Positions 46,253 to 54,818 of a DNA stretch of 64,000 nucleotides are shown piece after piece. Source of the stretch: DASUPK01 sp963695675 (GTDB lineage Bacteria > Actinomycetota > Thermoleophilia > Solirubrobacterales > 70-9); contig CAVOGY010000007.1 in the NCBI GenBank assembly GCA_963695675.1, positions 558,001 to 622,000 on the forward strand, in the 5' to 3' direction. The number at the start of each line of letters is the position of its first letter. Position 1 is the first letter of the stretch. Both the position numbers and the translations under genes were made by a program. The notes beneath the pieces are model-generated. The model was not told where the DNA came from. It searched no databases and was given only the letters and a program-made list of their open reading frames with translations.

Positions 46253-47595
46253 ATGAATTACGTCTCTGAAAGGCACGATCGAAAGCTCACGCGCGATCGC
46301 GGCGACGGTCGGCCTGGCTCTGATGCTCGGCGTGACCGCCTGCGGCGGGGGTGGCGGCGGGGGCGGCAACGGCCCGGGGTGCAAAGCAGCTCAACCTGGT
46401 GATCGGCGATTCCCTCCCCCTGAGCGGCACTTCGAAGGCGCTCGGCGATTCGGGCGCGAAGGCCTCGGAGCTCGCCGTCGACCAGGTCAAGCGCGCGGTC
46501 GAAGAGGCCGACGCCGATCACACGGTCAGGGTGATCGAGGAGGATCAGGGCCGCGACGCCGACACGGCCGTCGATTCGGCCAAGAAGCTCGTCAACGGCG
46601 ACGGCGCCAGTTGCCTGACTGGTCCGTGGTCTTCGGACGCAGTCGCGCAGACCGCGCATGATGTCGCCATCCCCTCCAAGGTGCTCGAGATCTCGCCGGT
46701 GGCCGCCAGCGAGGACGTCGCCGAGCTCAGCGACCACGATCTGATCGACAGCACGGCGCTCCCCGTCTCGCTCGAGGGCGACGCCCTCTCCAAGGCGATC
46801 GAGCGTGATCTGGGCGGCGCCCAGGGATTCACCGTGAACGTCGCGGCCAGCAACGACACCTACGGGGACACCGTCACCCAGGACTTCATCGAGGCCTGGC
46901 AGGGCAACGACGGCACTGTCGGCGGGCAGGTCGTCCTCGCCCCGCCGCCGCTCAGCAGCTCCTCATCCGCCTACTCGGCTCAGGCCTCACAGCTCACCAG
47001 CGGTAGCCCGGACGCTGTCCTCGTGATCGACGACCTGAGCGGCTTCGCCCTGCTCGCGCCGGCCCTCGCGAGCAGCCATGGCTGGGACCCGGCGACCGGC
47101 TGGGGCAGCGACCAGCTCGTCTCACCGGGCCTGCCGGACGAGGTCGGGTCGGAGGTGGTCGACGGGATGCGCGCCCTTGCCCCGGGGGCTCCCGAGGGCG
47201 AAGCCCCGACCTCGGCGTTCGTGCAGTCCTTCAAGTCGACGGCCCCGCACGGCGTCAAGCTGGCCCCCTTCGCGGCCCAGGAGTTCGACGCGACCGTACT
47301 CTGCTACCTGGCAGCGGTCGCCGCCGGCTCGACGGACGGCCAAGAGATGGCGGACAAGCTGATCGACATCACCGCGCCAGGAGGGGAGCAGTTCTCGTGG
47401 CAGCAACTCCCCGATGCGATCAAGGCGCTCGAGGACGGCAAGGACATCGATTACGCCGGCGCCTCGGGCCCGATCGACATGGACGTCCACGGCAACCCGA
47501 CCAGCGGCGTCTTCGATGTCTACCAGTACACGTCGGGTGGGCTCGAGGTGGTCGGCGAGGTCTCGGTCTCGAAGCCGAACCCGGCTGCGCCTTAG
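46253..47595 (+). CDS. LivJ-like substrate-binding lipoprotein, frame broken in the signal region
   Basis: The mature part (from about 46378) is a complete Peripla_BP_6 protein: LNLVIGDSLPLSGTSKALGD, VIEEDQGRDADTAVDSAKKL, AGGS-like hinge segments and AAQEFDATVLCYLAAVAAGS. It binds amino acids or other small solutes for an ABC importer, but no permease or ATPase genes are adjacent. The lipoprotein signal (AIAATVGLALMLGVTACGGG) is in a different frame from about 46266 to 46377, and the only nearby ATG (46253) is in the third frame. One missing base near 46265 and one near CCCGGGG (46373-46379) would restore a normal protein. Confidence 0.8.
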
Positions 47596-47632
47596 CAGCC
47601 AGCTTGTGGCCGCCGATGATCTCTGAAGTCGT

Positions 47633-48835
47633 TCACCGAACCAATCGCACCTCCAGCGGCGGGGAGAGCAGGACGCCGGCTCCGTCGGCGAGGGCGAGGA
47701 TCCGCGCCACGTAGGCCCGGGTCTCGGGATAGGGCGGGACGCAGCTGCAACCCGCAACCGCGCCGGCGCCCGCGTTGTAGGCGGCGAGGGCCAGCGGCAC
47801 CGAGTGGAAGCGCCGCAGCAGGTCCGACATCAGGTGGGCCTGCGCATCGATCGAGGCGAGCGGATCGAATGGGTCGCGAAGGCCGTAGGAGCGCGCGGTG
47901 GCCGGCATGAACTGGGCGATGCCCAGCGCACCTGCGGGAGAGACGGCCCTCGGGTTGAATCCCGACTCCGCCATCAGCTGCGCGGCCAACAGGCCGGGCG
48001 AGACATTCCATCGCGAGGCCGAGCGGAGTAGCGGTTCGCGGTACTGGGCCGGCACGAAGCTGGGCAGCCCGGAGCTGTGGCCGACCCCCTCCTCGCCGCC
48101 GCCCGCACCGCCGGCGACCTCATTGCCCGCCTCCGAGCACGGCGGGGGCCCGGCGACGTAGCCGAAGTGCCAGGGCTCCCACGGATATCGGCGGAGGAAG
48201 CCGAAGCCGCCGGCGTGTCCGAGCAGCCAGGCGTATGCCGACGAGGGTCCGAGGTCGAGCTCGGTCGCGCAGCGGTGCAGGGAGTGACCCGGCGGTGCGA
48301 CCCAGCGTGGGTCCGGATGCCGGGCGAAGAGCTCCGCCTGCTCGGCGTCCGAGCGGAACCCGGAGACCACCACGAGGTCCAATCCGGCGCGCCTGGCGGC
48401 CGCGCTCATCCGGTCGTACGCGGCGGCGACGTCCGGCCTCATGCCCTCGCCGTCCCGGTAGACGAGCCGGCCCGAATAGCCGCCGCCCTCGGCCTGCGAG
48501 GGCATCCCCGTCCAAGAGCTCGCCGGCGCCGAGGCTTCGGCGACGGCGGTCGCCACGACCCGGATCGGAGCGCTCTCGCCGAGACGCTCCCCGCCGGGGA
48601 GCCGCTCGGGGTCGACGATCCCGACGACGGTGGCGCGGGCCCGCAGAGGCGGGTTGGCGGCTGCGTCGGGAAAGGCGATCCGGAGGCGGGCGGGGTCGAC
48701 TTGGTTCCGTCTCGCCGCGTCGGCGGCGGCGAGCCTCGCGCGGTCGAGGTAATCGGCGCGAGAGAGATGCCGCGGATTCGGAGCCCCACCCTGCAGGCGC
48801 GGCGGGGCCAGCAACCGGGGCACGTCGTCTCTCAT
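47633..48835 (-). CDS. VanY-type carboxypeptidase plus SLT lytic transglycosylase, with TadG-like N-terminus
   Basis: 400 residues from the first in-frame ATG. Residues 135-235 are a D-Ala-D-Ala carboxypeptidase/VanY domain (VVSGFRSDAEQAELFA, HSLHRCATELDLG, YPWEPWHFGY). Residues 255-375 are a goose-lysozyme-like SLT domain (LLAAQLMAESGFNPRAVSPA, GALGIAQFMPATARSYGLRD, LALAAYNAGAGAV). The frame stays open upstream to beyond 49000 and there encodes GRRGQALPALLGAGL, a membrane helix and AADLAALSAVRSM, the start typical of Tad/Flp-pilus TadE/TadG-like proteins, but without a canonical start codon. So the gene really begins further upstream, probably past an indel. Two wall-cutting activities on one pilus-like anchor is unusual. 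Confidence 0.8.
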   Translation of the reverse strand: MRDDVPRLLAPPRLQGGAPNPRHLSRADYLDRARLAAADAARRNQVDPARLRIAFPDAAANPPLRARATVVGIVDPERLPGGERLGESAPIRVVATAVAEASAPASSWTGMPSQAEGGGYSGRLVYRDGEGMRPDVAAAYDRMSAAARRAGLDLVVVSGFRSDAEQAELFARHPDPRWVAPPGHSLHRCATELDLGPSSAYAWLLGHAGGFGFLRRYPWEPWHFGYVAGPPPCSEAGNEVAGGAGGGEEGVGHSSGLPSFVPAQYREPLLRSASRWNVSPGLLAAQLMAESGFNPRAVSPAGALGIAQFMPATARSYGLRDPFDPLASIDAQAHLMSDLLRRFHSVPLALAAYNAGAGAVAGCSCVPPYPETRAYVARILALADGAGVLLSPPLEVRLVR

Positions 48836-49049
48836 GCTGCGGACCGCGGAGAGCGCGGCCAGGTCGGCGGCGCGCTGGACTCGGCCCTTGCCGGTCGCGG
48901 CGCCGCCGATGGCCGCCAGCGCCAGGGCGGCCAGGATCAGGATCAGGCCAGCACCGAGCAGCGCCGGCAGGGCCTGCCCGCGCCGGCCGTAGGAGAGATG
49001 CGGCGGTCCGCCGGTCGACCGGCCCAGTCCCAGCAGACGCCGCGCGATT

Positions 49050-49601
49050 CGGCGAGCAGGGTGCCGAATGTCTGCCGTTCGCGCGGGCGCCCGCCAGCGC
49101 CCGACGTGCCGCCAGCGGGCTGGGAGCTCGCGTGGCGATGCGGACCGGGAGGCCCCGTCGCTCGAGCTCGCCTACCGCGAGAGCGGCGAGCGAGCGTTCC
49201 TCCGGGAGCGAGGCCAGCAGGCAACCGCCGGCGATCTGGAGTTCGCTCGTGTCGAGCGCGGGGATCCAGAGCGATCCCGGAACGTGGACGACCGCCAGCT
49301 CCGCCTCGCCGGTTGAGATCGCGCCGACGAGGGCGGAGAGCCCGTCGCCGGGCTGGGTCAGGGCAAGGTGGCAGAGGTGGCCGCGCGCCGACCCACGCAG
49401 GCCGCTCTCGCGCAGCGCCCCCTCGATCCGGCGGGCGCCGGTGGTGGCGAGCAGCGTAGGGCCGCGGCGCCGCGCGCCCTCCCCCACCTCGACCAGCAGC
49501 GTCCCGGCGCCCGTCAGGGCGGCGGCCTCGGCGGCGACCACGGCCGCCATCCCGAGGCTCAGCCTGCGATCCGACCCGCTCGCGAGGATCGTCGGCGTCA
49601 C
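49050..49601 (-). CDS. Hypothetical protein of the Tad-like cluster (end uncertain)
   Basis: From GTG 49601 (TPTILASGSDRRLSLGMAAV), coupled by GTGA to the TadE-like gene before it. About 185 convincing residues follow: GAGTLLVEVGEGARRRGPTL, ISTGEAELAVVHVPGSLWIP, IAGGCLLASLPEERSLAALA. The alternation of hydrophobic strands and helices suggests a Rossmann-like (P-loop NTPase-related) fold without a visible Walker motif. Its frame has no credible stop: near 49060 coding character passes to the frame of the downstream VanY/SLT gene (RHPARRIARRLLGLG). Either an indel hides the stop and start, or the two genes are fused. Confidence 0.5.
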
Positions 49602-49960
49602 CGGGCCGCTCCGCGGGGAGGTCGCGACCAGGCCTCGGAGCTGACGGTGAGCACGTCGGCAACGGCGTCGAGCGGCGCCGGCGGGCTCAGCTCCACCCGG
49701 ACCCTGCCGCCCGCCTCGCTCACCCGGGACCGGCCGCGTGCCCACGCGGGGAGCGCGGCACGGGCGGCGTCGCGCGCGTCATGCCCGGCCGCACCGGCCA
49801 GGGCGCCGGCCTCGGCCGCCCCGTCGGCGATCGTCAGCGAGTAGCCGACGAGAAGCAGCTGCAGAGCCAGCACGGCGGCCAGGGCAAGCGCCGGCAGCGC
49901 GGCGAGCAGCTCGACCGAGGCCTGCCCCGACGCCGGAGATCTGTCAGCCGCGGTCGGCAT
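49598..49960 (-). CDS. TadE-like pilus-associated protein
   Basis: 120 residues from ATG 49960. The N-terminus ADRSPASGQASVELLAALPA with one membrane helix (ALALAAVLALQLLLVGYSLT) is the GQ-x-x-VE-x-x motif of TadE/TadF minor pseudopilins; a short extracytoplasmic part follows (VRVELSPPAPLDAVADVLTV). Overlaps the preceding TadE-like gene by 17 bases and the next gene by four. Confidence 0.78.
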   Translation of the reverse strand: MPTAADRSPASGQASVELLAALPALALAAVLALQLLLVGYSLTIADGAAEAGALAGAAGHDARDAARAALPAWARGRSRVSEAGGRVRVELSPPAPLDAVADVLTVSSEAWSRPPRGAAR

Positions 49961-50297
49961 CCAGCGTCGAGGACGCGGCGACGGATGGCAGTTCGACACC
50001 AGGCACCAGCGCCGGGACCCGCACCTTCACGCGGACGCCGTCCCCGGAGCGGATCACCGCGTCGCGCCGCAGCGGGCCGGGGAGCGCCTGGCGGGCCGCG
50101 GTCTCAGGGTCCGCGCCGACGTGCTCTGCGCGCGCTCCCGCCCGTGCGGCGTTTCCCGCCGACCAGAGGGCCCAGCCGGCGGCGACCGCCTGTCCCGCCA
50201 GGATCAGACAGACGGCGAGCGCCGGCAGGACGGCGACGAACTCGACGGACGCCTGCCCCGAGCGCGTGCCGGGCCGGTTGCTCCGCGTCGACGCCAT
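49944..50297 (-). CDS. TadE-like pilus-associated protein
   Basis: 117 residues: STRSNRPGTRSGQASVEFVA, membrane helix (VLPALAVCLILAGQAVAAGW), then a short soluble domain (VRVKVRVPALVPGVELPSVA). Same GQASVE motif as the next gene, so these are tandem minor pseudopilins. The rest of a Tad machine (prepilin, ATPase, TadB/C) is not in the window. TAGCTT six bases before the ATG marks a leaderless promoter for the cluster. Confidence 0.78.
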   Translation of the reverse strand: MASTRSNRPGTRSGQASVEFVAVLPALAVCLILAGQAVAAGWALWSAGNAARAGARAEHVGADPETAARQALPGPLRRDAVIRSGDGVRVKVRVPALVPGVELPSVAASSTLDADRG

Positions 50298-50303
50298 CGG
50301 CCG

Positions 50304-50309
50304 AAGCTA
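50304..50309 (-). promoter_or_regulatory. Leaderless-type -10 box TAGCTT of the Tad-like cluster
   Basis: On the minus strand TAGCTT, six bases, then ATG 50297. Confidence 0.5.
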
Positions 50310-50457
50310 GGAATGGCCCTGTCACGCGATTCGCGCGAGGCGATACGAGACGACGGCGAATCGGCGCCTATCTATGCGAGGGTGCCCGTTGGTGCGAGGG
50401 CACGCCGCCAGGCGCGACCCGTTTGATCAGCGAGGGCAACCCGTTTTATGTCGCTTG

Positions 50458-50811
50458 TCAGTAGGTCGTCGCGCCGCGCCAGATCAGGAAGATCACGCCG
50501 ACACAACCCGCCATCAGCGCGATCCAGAGAACCAGTCCGCCGCTCCACGAATTGAACTCGTCGTAGGCGACCACGAGCAGCGCGATCGCCCCGGCCGCGC
50601 CGAACAGCCCCGCCTTGCGCGCGTCGGTCAGCGTCGCGAGGGTGAGCTGCTGCTCGCGATAGACCCGGTAGAGGAGCCAGGCGATTGCGGCGAGGAAGAT
50701 CATCATCAGTGCCGCGAGGACAGCGGCCGCCGCGCTTCCTCCGCCGGGCAGGAAGTCGATCGCTGCCGCCAGGGCGAGGATGATCGCCACGTTGCGGAGC
50801 GTCTGGAGCAT
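50458..50811 (-). CDS. Small membrane protein, function unknown
   Basis: 117 residues with four hydrophobic stretches: NVAIILALAAAIDFLPGGG, AVLAALMMIFLAAIAWLLYR, AGLFGAAGAIALLVVAYDEF and LVLWIALMAGCVGVIFLIW. The middle loop is basic (YREQQLTLATLTDARKAG). No family is recognised. TAGAAT seven bases before the ATG gives it its own leaderless promoter. Confidence 0.65.
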   Translation of the reverse strand: MLQTLRNVAIILALAAAIDFLPGGGSAAAAVLAALMMIFLAAIAWLLYRVYREQQLTLATLTDARKAGLFGAAGAIALLVVAYDEFNSWSGGLVLWIALMAGCVGVIFLIWRGATTY

Positions 50812-50818
50812 CTCGGCG

Positions 50819-50824
50819 ATTCTA
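50819..50824 (-). promoter_or_regulatory. Leaderless-type -10 box TAGAAT
   Basis: On the minus strand TAGAAT, seven bases (CGCCGAG), then ATG 50811; the closest of the set to a canonical TATAAT. Confidence 0.5.
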
Positions 50825-50969
50825 GGTCAGGCCTGCGCCGGCTCAGGCCGCAGCAGGCGATGAAGATTTGCGATTGCAATGAATTTGTGATGTGAAACAC
50901 TTGGCAAACATTTTTGGTCGAGTTTGCGCAGATCTGGGGGCTGCAATTGAGATTCGCGGACTTCGTCGT

Positions 50970-50975
50970 TAGCGT
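50970..50975 (+). promoter_or_regulatory. Leaderless-type -10 box TAGCGT
   Basis: TAGCGT, eight bases, then ATG 50984 of the HD-domain gene. The upstream 100 bases are unusually AT-rich for this chromosome, with ATTTTTGG and several TTTG blocks. Confidence 0.45.
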
Positions 50976-50983
50976 TCCGTCAG

Positions 50984-51577
50984 ATGTATGAGGCCTCTAC
51001 TCACCCCGAGTCGGGGGTGAGCGCCGAGCTCGGCACCGCGGCTCTCCGCTTTGCTCGCCGGGTCCATCTCGGTCAGCACCGCAGGCAGACGGGTGAGCCG
51101 TTCGTCGACCATCCGATCGCGGTGGCCAATCTGCTGTTGGCGTCCGGCTACGACGGTGCCCTGATCTCCGCCGCTTACCTGCATGACGTCGTCGAGAAGA
51201 CCGACGTCGAGCTCGACGAGATCCGCGAGCGGTTCGGGTCGGACGTCGCGGGCCTGGTCGGCTGCCTCAGCGAGGATCCCGAGATCGACGGCTACGGGGC
51301 GCGAAAGCGCGCCCTGCGGAAGCGGGTCATGGAGTCAGGCGGGGATCCCGTGATCATCTACGCAGCCGACCGCGTGGCCAACATGCGCGACTGGCGCAAG
51401 GTCGCTCCCGAGGATCGGCCCGCGATCGGGGAGCGCCTCGGCACCACACTGGACGAGCGCCTCGAGCTCTGGACCGAGGATCTGGAGGAGCTCCACGACT
51501 TCGATCCGGAGGCGCCGTTTCTCGCCGAGATCCAGTCAGAGCTCGAGGTGCTTAGCGACGAGGCCAAGACCCGGTAG
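50984..51577 (+). CDS. HD-domain hydrolase, small alarmone (ppGpp) hydrolase-like
   Basis: 197 residues. The N-terminal pattern ALRFARRVHLGQHRRQTGEP, FVDHPIAVANLLLASGYDG and AAYLHDVVEKTDVELDEIRE is that of the hydrolase half of RelA/SpoT and of the stand-alone MESH1/SAH proteins; IIYAADRVANMRDW supplies the later Asp. No synthetase, TGS or ACT part is present. It would remove pyrophosphate from (p)ppGpp, or act on another nucleotide. A separate RelA/Spo homologue would be expected elsewhere in the genome. Confidence 0.83.
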   Translation: MYEASTHPESGVSAELGTAALRFARRVHLGQHRRQTGEPFVDHPIAVANLLLASGYDGALISAAYLHDVVEKTDVELDEIRERFGSDVAGLVGCLSEDPEIDGYGARKRALRKRVMESGGDPVIIYAADRVANMRDWRKVAPEDRPAIGERLGTTLDERLELWTEDLEELHDFDPEAPFLAEIQSELEVLSDEAKTR

Positions 51578-51641
51578 CACCCGGGTCAGATCCGCATCTC
51601 TACGGGTTTAGCGGAGCCATAACTACGCGTGGCTGACTATT

Positions 51642-52718
51642 GTGGGTTGGCCGCGGCCGTGCGGCGCTGGCCCTTTCATCTCCAACCCGGATCCCCTGAC
51701 CCCCGCGGACCACAGCCAGTTTGCGATCGGCTTCGATCGCCGTGACCTGCCGAGACTCCACGAGCTCTGGGACGAGATCGTGCTCGCCGAACGCTGGTCC
51801 GAGGGCGGGATGACCAGGCGGTTCGAGGACGCCTGGTCGGCACTGCACGGGCTCGACTCGGTTGCGACGGGCGGCTGGAGCGGAGCGGCGCTCGCGGCGC
51901 TCGATTTCGCCGGTGTCCGCGACGAGAAGGTGCTCTGTCCCTCCAACACGTTCATGGCGACACCCCTGTCGATCATCCGTGCGGGCGGCCGGCCGATCTT
52001 CGTCGACTGCAACCGGGACGACCTCTGCATGTCCTACGACGACTTCCAGCACAAGGCGGAGAGGCACCGCCCCCGGGCGGCCATCCTGGTCCACATCGGC
52101 GGGCACATCGCTTTCGACACGACGAGGATCGCCGAGTATTGCCGCGCCGAGGGCATCTTCCTGCTCGAGGACTGCGCCCACGCGCACGGGGCGCGCTGGG
52201 GGGAGCGCCGGCCGGGCACCTGGGGCGACGCCGGTGCCTACTCCTTCTACGCGACCAAGACCATCTCCACTGGCGAGGGCGGGATGCTCGTCTCGGCTCG
52301 GCAGGAGGTGATCGAGCACGCCCGCGCCTTCCGCAACTACGGCAAGCCTGACCACCGCGTGGAGGGGCTCAACCTGCGGATGAGCGAGTTCACCGCCGCG
52401 ATTGGGCTGGTGCAGACGGGACGGCTCGACGAGATCGTGGCCCGCAAGAACAAGATCGCGCGAGAGCGACTCGACCCCGTCTACAGGACGCGCCTAGAGT
52501 TGCCGGACGGGATGACCTCGGGGCTCTACAAGTACGTCGTCTTCGAGCCGATCGAGCGGTCGACCGGAAAGGTCTATGAGGAGCCCTGCCATCGGATCAT
52601 GGAAACCGGCGACGATCTCCCCAACACGGACTGGGTCGCGGGGAATCACTGGTGCGTGCCGCTCTACTACGCGCCGGCGGTGGACGCGGACACCAGGCCC
52701 GTAGAGGAGACGGCGTGA
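51642..52718 (+). CDS. DegT/DnrJ/EryC1/StrS-type sugar aminotransferase
   Basis: 358 residues from GTG 51642 (weak start support). PLP-dependent enzyme adding an amino group to a nucleotide-linked keto sugar. Motifs are CPSNTFMATPLSIIRAGGRP, FLLEDCAHAHGARWGERRPG, GDAGAYSFYATKTISTGEGG (lysine forming the Schiff base) and FRNYGKPDHRVEGLNLRMSE. C-terminal region YKYVVFEPIERSTG. It overlaps the following epimerase gene by four bases, so both act in one sugar pathway, probably for a surface polysaccharide. Confidence 0.88.
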   Translation: MGWPRPCGAGPFISNPDPLTPADHSQFAIGFDRRDLPRLHELWDEIVLAERWSEGGMTRRFEDAWSALHGLDSVATGGWSGAALAALDFAGVRDEKVLCPSNTFMATPLSIIRAGGRPIFVDCNRDDLCMSYDDFQHKAERHRPRAAILVHIGGHIAFDTTRIAEYCRAEGIFLLEDCAHAHGARWGERRPGTWGDAGAYSFYATKTISTGEGGMLVSARQEVIEHARAFRNYGKPDHRVEGLNLRMSEFTAAIGLVQTGRLDEIVARKNKIARERLDPVYRTRLELPDGMTSGLYKYVVFEPIERSTGKVYEEPCHRIMETGDDLPNTDWVAGNHWCVPLYYAPAVDADTRPVEETA

Positions 52719-54124
52719 GCAGGGTCCTGGTCACCGGCGGGTCCGGTTTCATCGGATCGCACGTCGTCGACAAGCTGGCCGAGGCGGGCTTCGAGCCCCG
52801 GATCTACGACCTCCGCCCCTCGCCTCACCACGAGCCAGGCTCCGTGGAGACGGTGATCGGCGACCTCTTCGAAGCCGACGCGCTCCGCGAGGCGATGGAG
52901 GACTGCGATGCGGTCGTGCACCTCGCGGCCTACGCGGACGTCGGCATCGTTGCCGAGCAGCCGGTGGAGGCCGAGGAGTGCAATTCGCGCGGCACACTCG
53001 CGGTGCTCGAGGCGGCTCGCGCGACTGGAGCCCACGTTGTCTACGGCAGCACGATCTGGGTCTACGGAGCCTCTGGCGACGGCACGATCACCGAGGACTC
53101 CCGGCTCGGCATGCCGGACCACCTGTACACGGCCAGCAAGCTCGCGGGCGAGATGTACTGCACCGCCTACGCCGAGCTCTACGACCTGCGCTGCACGATC
53201 CTGCGATTCGGGATCCCCTACGGCCCACGGGCTCGGCCGGCCACCGTGATCCCGACCTTCGTCGCGAAGGCGCTCAAGGGAGAGCCGCTGACGATCGCCG
53301 GCGAAGGCAGTCAGACGCGCCGCTTCGTCTACGTCGAGGACCTCGCAGAGGGGGTCGTCGCGGCGGTCGAGCGCGGTGCAGACAACCGCATCTACAACCT
53401 CGCCGGGGACGAGACCGTCACCATTCGTGAGCTCGCAGACATCGTCTCGGAGCTGATCGACGAGACGGAGATAGTCCACACTCCGGGGCGCAACGGCGAC
53501 TTCGGGGGCGCCGTGGTCTCAAACGAGCGGGCGGCTGTGGAGCTCGGCTGGCAGGCAGCCACGCCGCTGCGCGAGGGTGTCCGTCACTACCTCGCCTGGC
53601 TAGAGCCCGAGCGCGCGCGGGAGGCCGAGCCCGTCTCCGAACCCGCCGCGGCAGCGGCGTCGCCGATCCGGGCGGTCCCGCCCCTCGCCGCCGCCACGGA
53701 GCTTCCCGCCTGGACGCGTGGTCCAATCCCCACGTGGCCAAGCGCCCGGGTGGTGACCCTGGCCTGCGCGGCCGGCACCCTGATCCCGTCGCTGCTCGCC
53801 TTGCGGGGCGACGATTTCGGCACCGGCCAGGCTGGATACGTGGCGGTCACCTGCCTGATCGCGATCCTCGCCGGTTTCAGCCTGCTTCCCCTCGGGGCCG
53901 GCGGGCGACGTCCCGCCGGCGGCGGTGTGCTCGCCGGATGGCTCCTGGCCGCCTACGTCATGCTCGAGACGCTGCCGTGGACCCGCCACGTCCTCAACCT
54001 CGGTCTGCCGCACAAGGGCACGATCGCCCTCAGCGTGATGGGGCTCGCGATCGCGCTGCTCGTGGCGGCCGCGGCGATACGCTGGCTCGGCGACGGTGAA
54101 GCCGCGGCGGATAGCTTCAGCTGA
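52715..54124 (+). CDS. NAD-dependent nucleotide-sugar epimerase fused to a C-terminal membrane domain
   Basis: 469 residues. Residues 1-300 are a normal extended SDR epimerase: RVLVTGGSGFIGSHVVDKLA, VVHLAAYADVGI, VYGSTIWVYGASG, YTASKLAGEMYC (catalytic Tyr/Lys), LRFGIPYGPRARPATVIPTF and RFVYVEDLAEGV. After an Ala/Pro/Glu-rich linker (about 310-345) come four hydrophobic helices: VVTLACAAGTLIPSLLAL, YVAVTCLIAILAGFSLLPLG, VLAGWLLAAYVMLETLPW and IALSVMGLAIALLVAAAAI. The soluble enzyme is thus tethered to the membrane. Such a fusion is not known to me for this family. Coupled to the DegT aminotransferase. Confidence 0.85.
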   Translation: MSRVLVTGGSGFIGSHVVDKLAEAGFEPRIYDLRPSPHHEPGSVETVIGDLFEADALREAMEDCDAVVHLAAYADVGIVAEQPVEAEECNSRGTLAVLEAARATGAHVVYGSTIWVYGASGDGTITEDSRLGMPDHLYTASKLAGEMYCTAYAELYDLRCTILRFGIPYGPRARPATVIPTFVAKALKGEPLTIAGEGSQTRRFVYVEDLAEGVVAAVERGADNRIYNLAGDETVTIRELADIVSELIDETEIVHTPGRNGDFGGAVVSNERAAVELGWQAATPLREGVRHYLAWLEPERAREAEPVSEPAAAAASPIRAVPPLAAATELPAWTRGPIPTWPSARVVTLACAAGTLIPSLLALRGDDFGTGQAGYVAVTCLIAILAGFSLLPLGAGGRRPAGGGVLAGWLLAAYVMLETLPWTRHVLNLGLPHKGTIALSVMGLAIALLVAAAAIRWLGDGEAAADSFS

Positions 54125-54743
54125 GGCTGACTGTTCGAAGCCCGGCGGCGCCGATCTCCTCGATCACCGCCGGCAGAGCGGCTACCGTGCCGCGCCACGA
54201 GCCGGGCTCGTTGTAGTGGTCCGCGTCGTGGAGGAGGAGCACGTCCCCGGCGCGCAGATCGTCAGTGACCTCCGCCGCGATCTTCTCGGGCGCCCAGGCG
54301 GCCCGCCAGTCGTGGCCCCAGCGTGACCAGAGGAGGGGCCGGAGGCCCCGCGCCCGGACCTCCGCGATGCCGGGCAGCGTGAAGATGCCGTAGGGCGGCC
54401 GGTAGAGGGCCGCCCGGACGCCGGCCGTGTCCTCGATCGCCGCGATTCCCCGCTCCAGGTCGTCCACGAATGTCCGCGGCGCAAGCCGAAGCATGGTTCG
54501 GTGGCGGTGGCCGTGCACCGCGACGGTGTGCCCAGCCGCGACGATCTCGGCGGCCAGCGCCGCGTTGCGCTCGACCTGCTCGCCGCAGAGAAAGAACACT
54601 GCCCTCGCATCACGCTCTTCCAAAGCCGCCAATACCGCCGGGGTCCCCTCAGGATGGGGGCCGTCGTCGAAGGTCAGCACCACGGCGCCAGGCTCGTCGA
54701 CCCGCCGCGGCAGACCCAGCAACTCGGCGACGGCGGGCACCAC
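54117..54743 (-). CDS. Polysaccharide deacetylase (NodB-like)
   Basis: 208 residues from GTG 54743. NodB homology domain: GAVVLTFDDGPHPEGTPAVL (catalytic Asp and metal Asp), HTVAVHGHRHRTM (two metal His), YRPPYGIFTLPG and DVLLLHDADHYNEPGSWRGT. Removes N- or O-acetyl groups from wall glycans or exopolysaccharide. Upstream in frame is a hydrophobic stretch (FGAAAAAAAAWSAPALAP) that looks like a membrane anchor, but no canonical start codon precedes it. The 3' end overlaps the epimerase-membrane gene by eight bases, convergent. Confidence 0.85.
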   Translation of the reverse strand: MVPAVAELLGLPRRVDEPGAVVLTFDDGPHPEGTPAVLAALEERDARAVFFLCGEQVERNAALAAEIVAAGHTVAVHGHRHRTMLRLAPRTFVDDLERGIAAIEDTAGVRAALYRPPYGIFTLPGIAEVRARGLRPLLWSRWGHDWRAAWAPEKIAAEVTDDLRAGDVLLLHDADHYNEPGSWRGTVAALPAVIEEIGAAGLRTVSLS

Positions 54744-54818
54744 CGGCGCGAGCGCCGGTGCCGACCATGCGGCCGCCGCGGCAGCCGCGCCGAAGAGGAG
54801 CGGGCGTCGGATGGCAGG

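Noticed and set aside
48235..49644. A 469-codon + strand frame opposite the VanY/SLT region
   Set aside because: Ser/Arg/Pro/Gly only, typical antisense of GC-rich coding DNA.
50298..50457. A possible small + strand ORF (50313-50426) and repeated GCGAGGG blocks
   Set aside because: No start signal, no recognisable protein and no clear RNA fold; left as an unexplained 160-bp gap.
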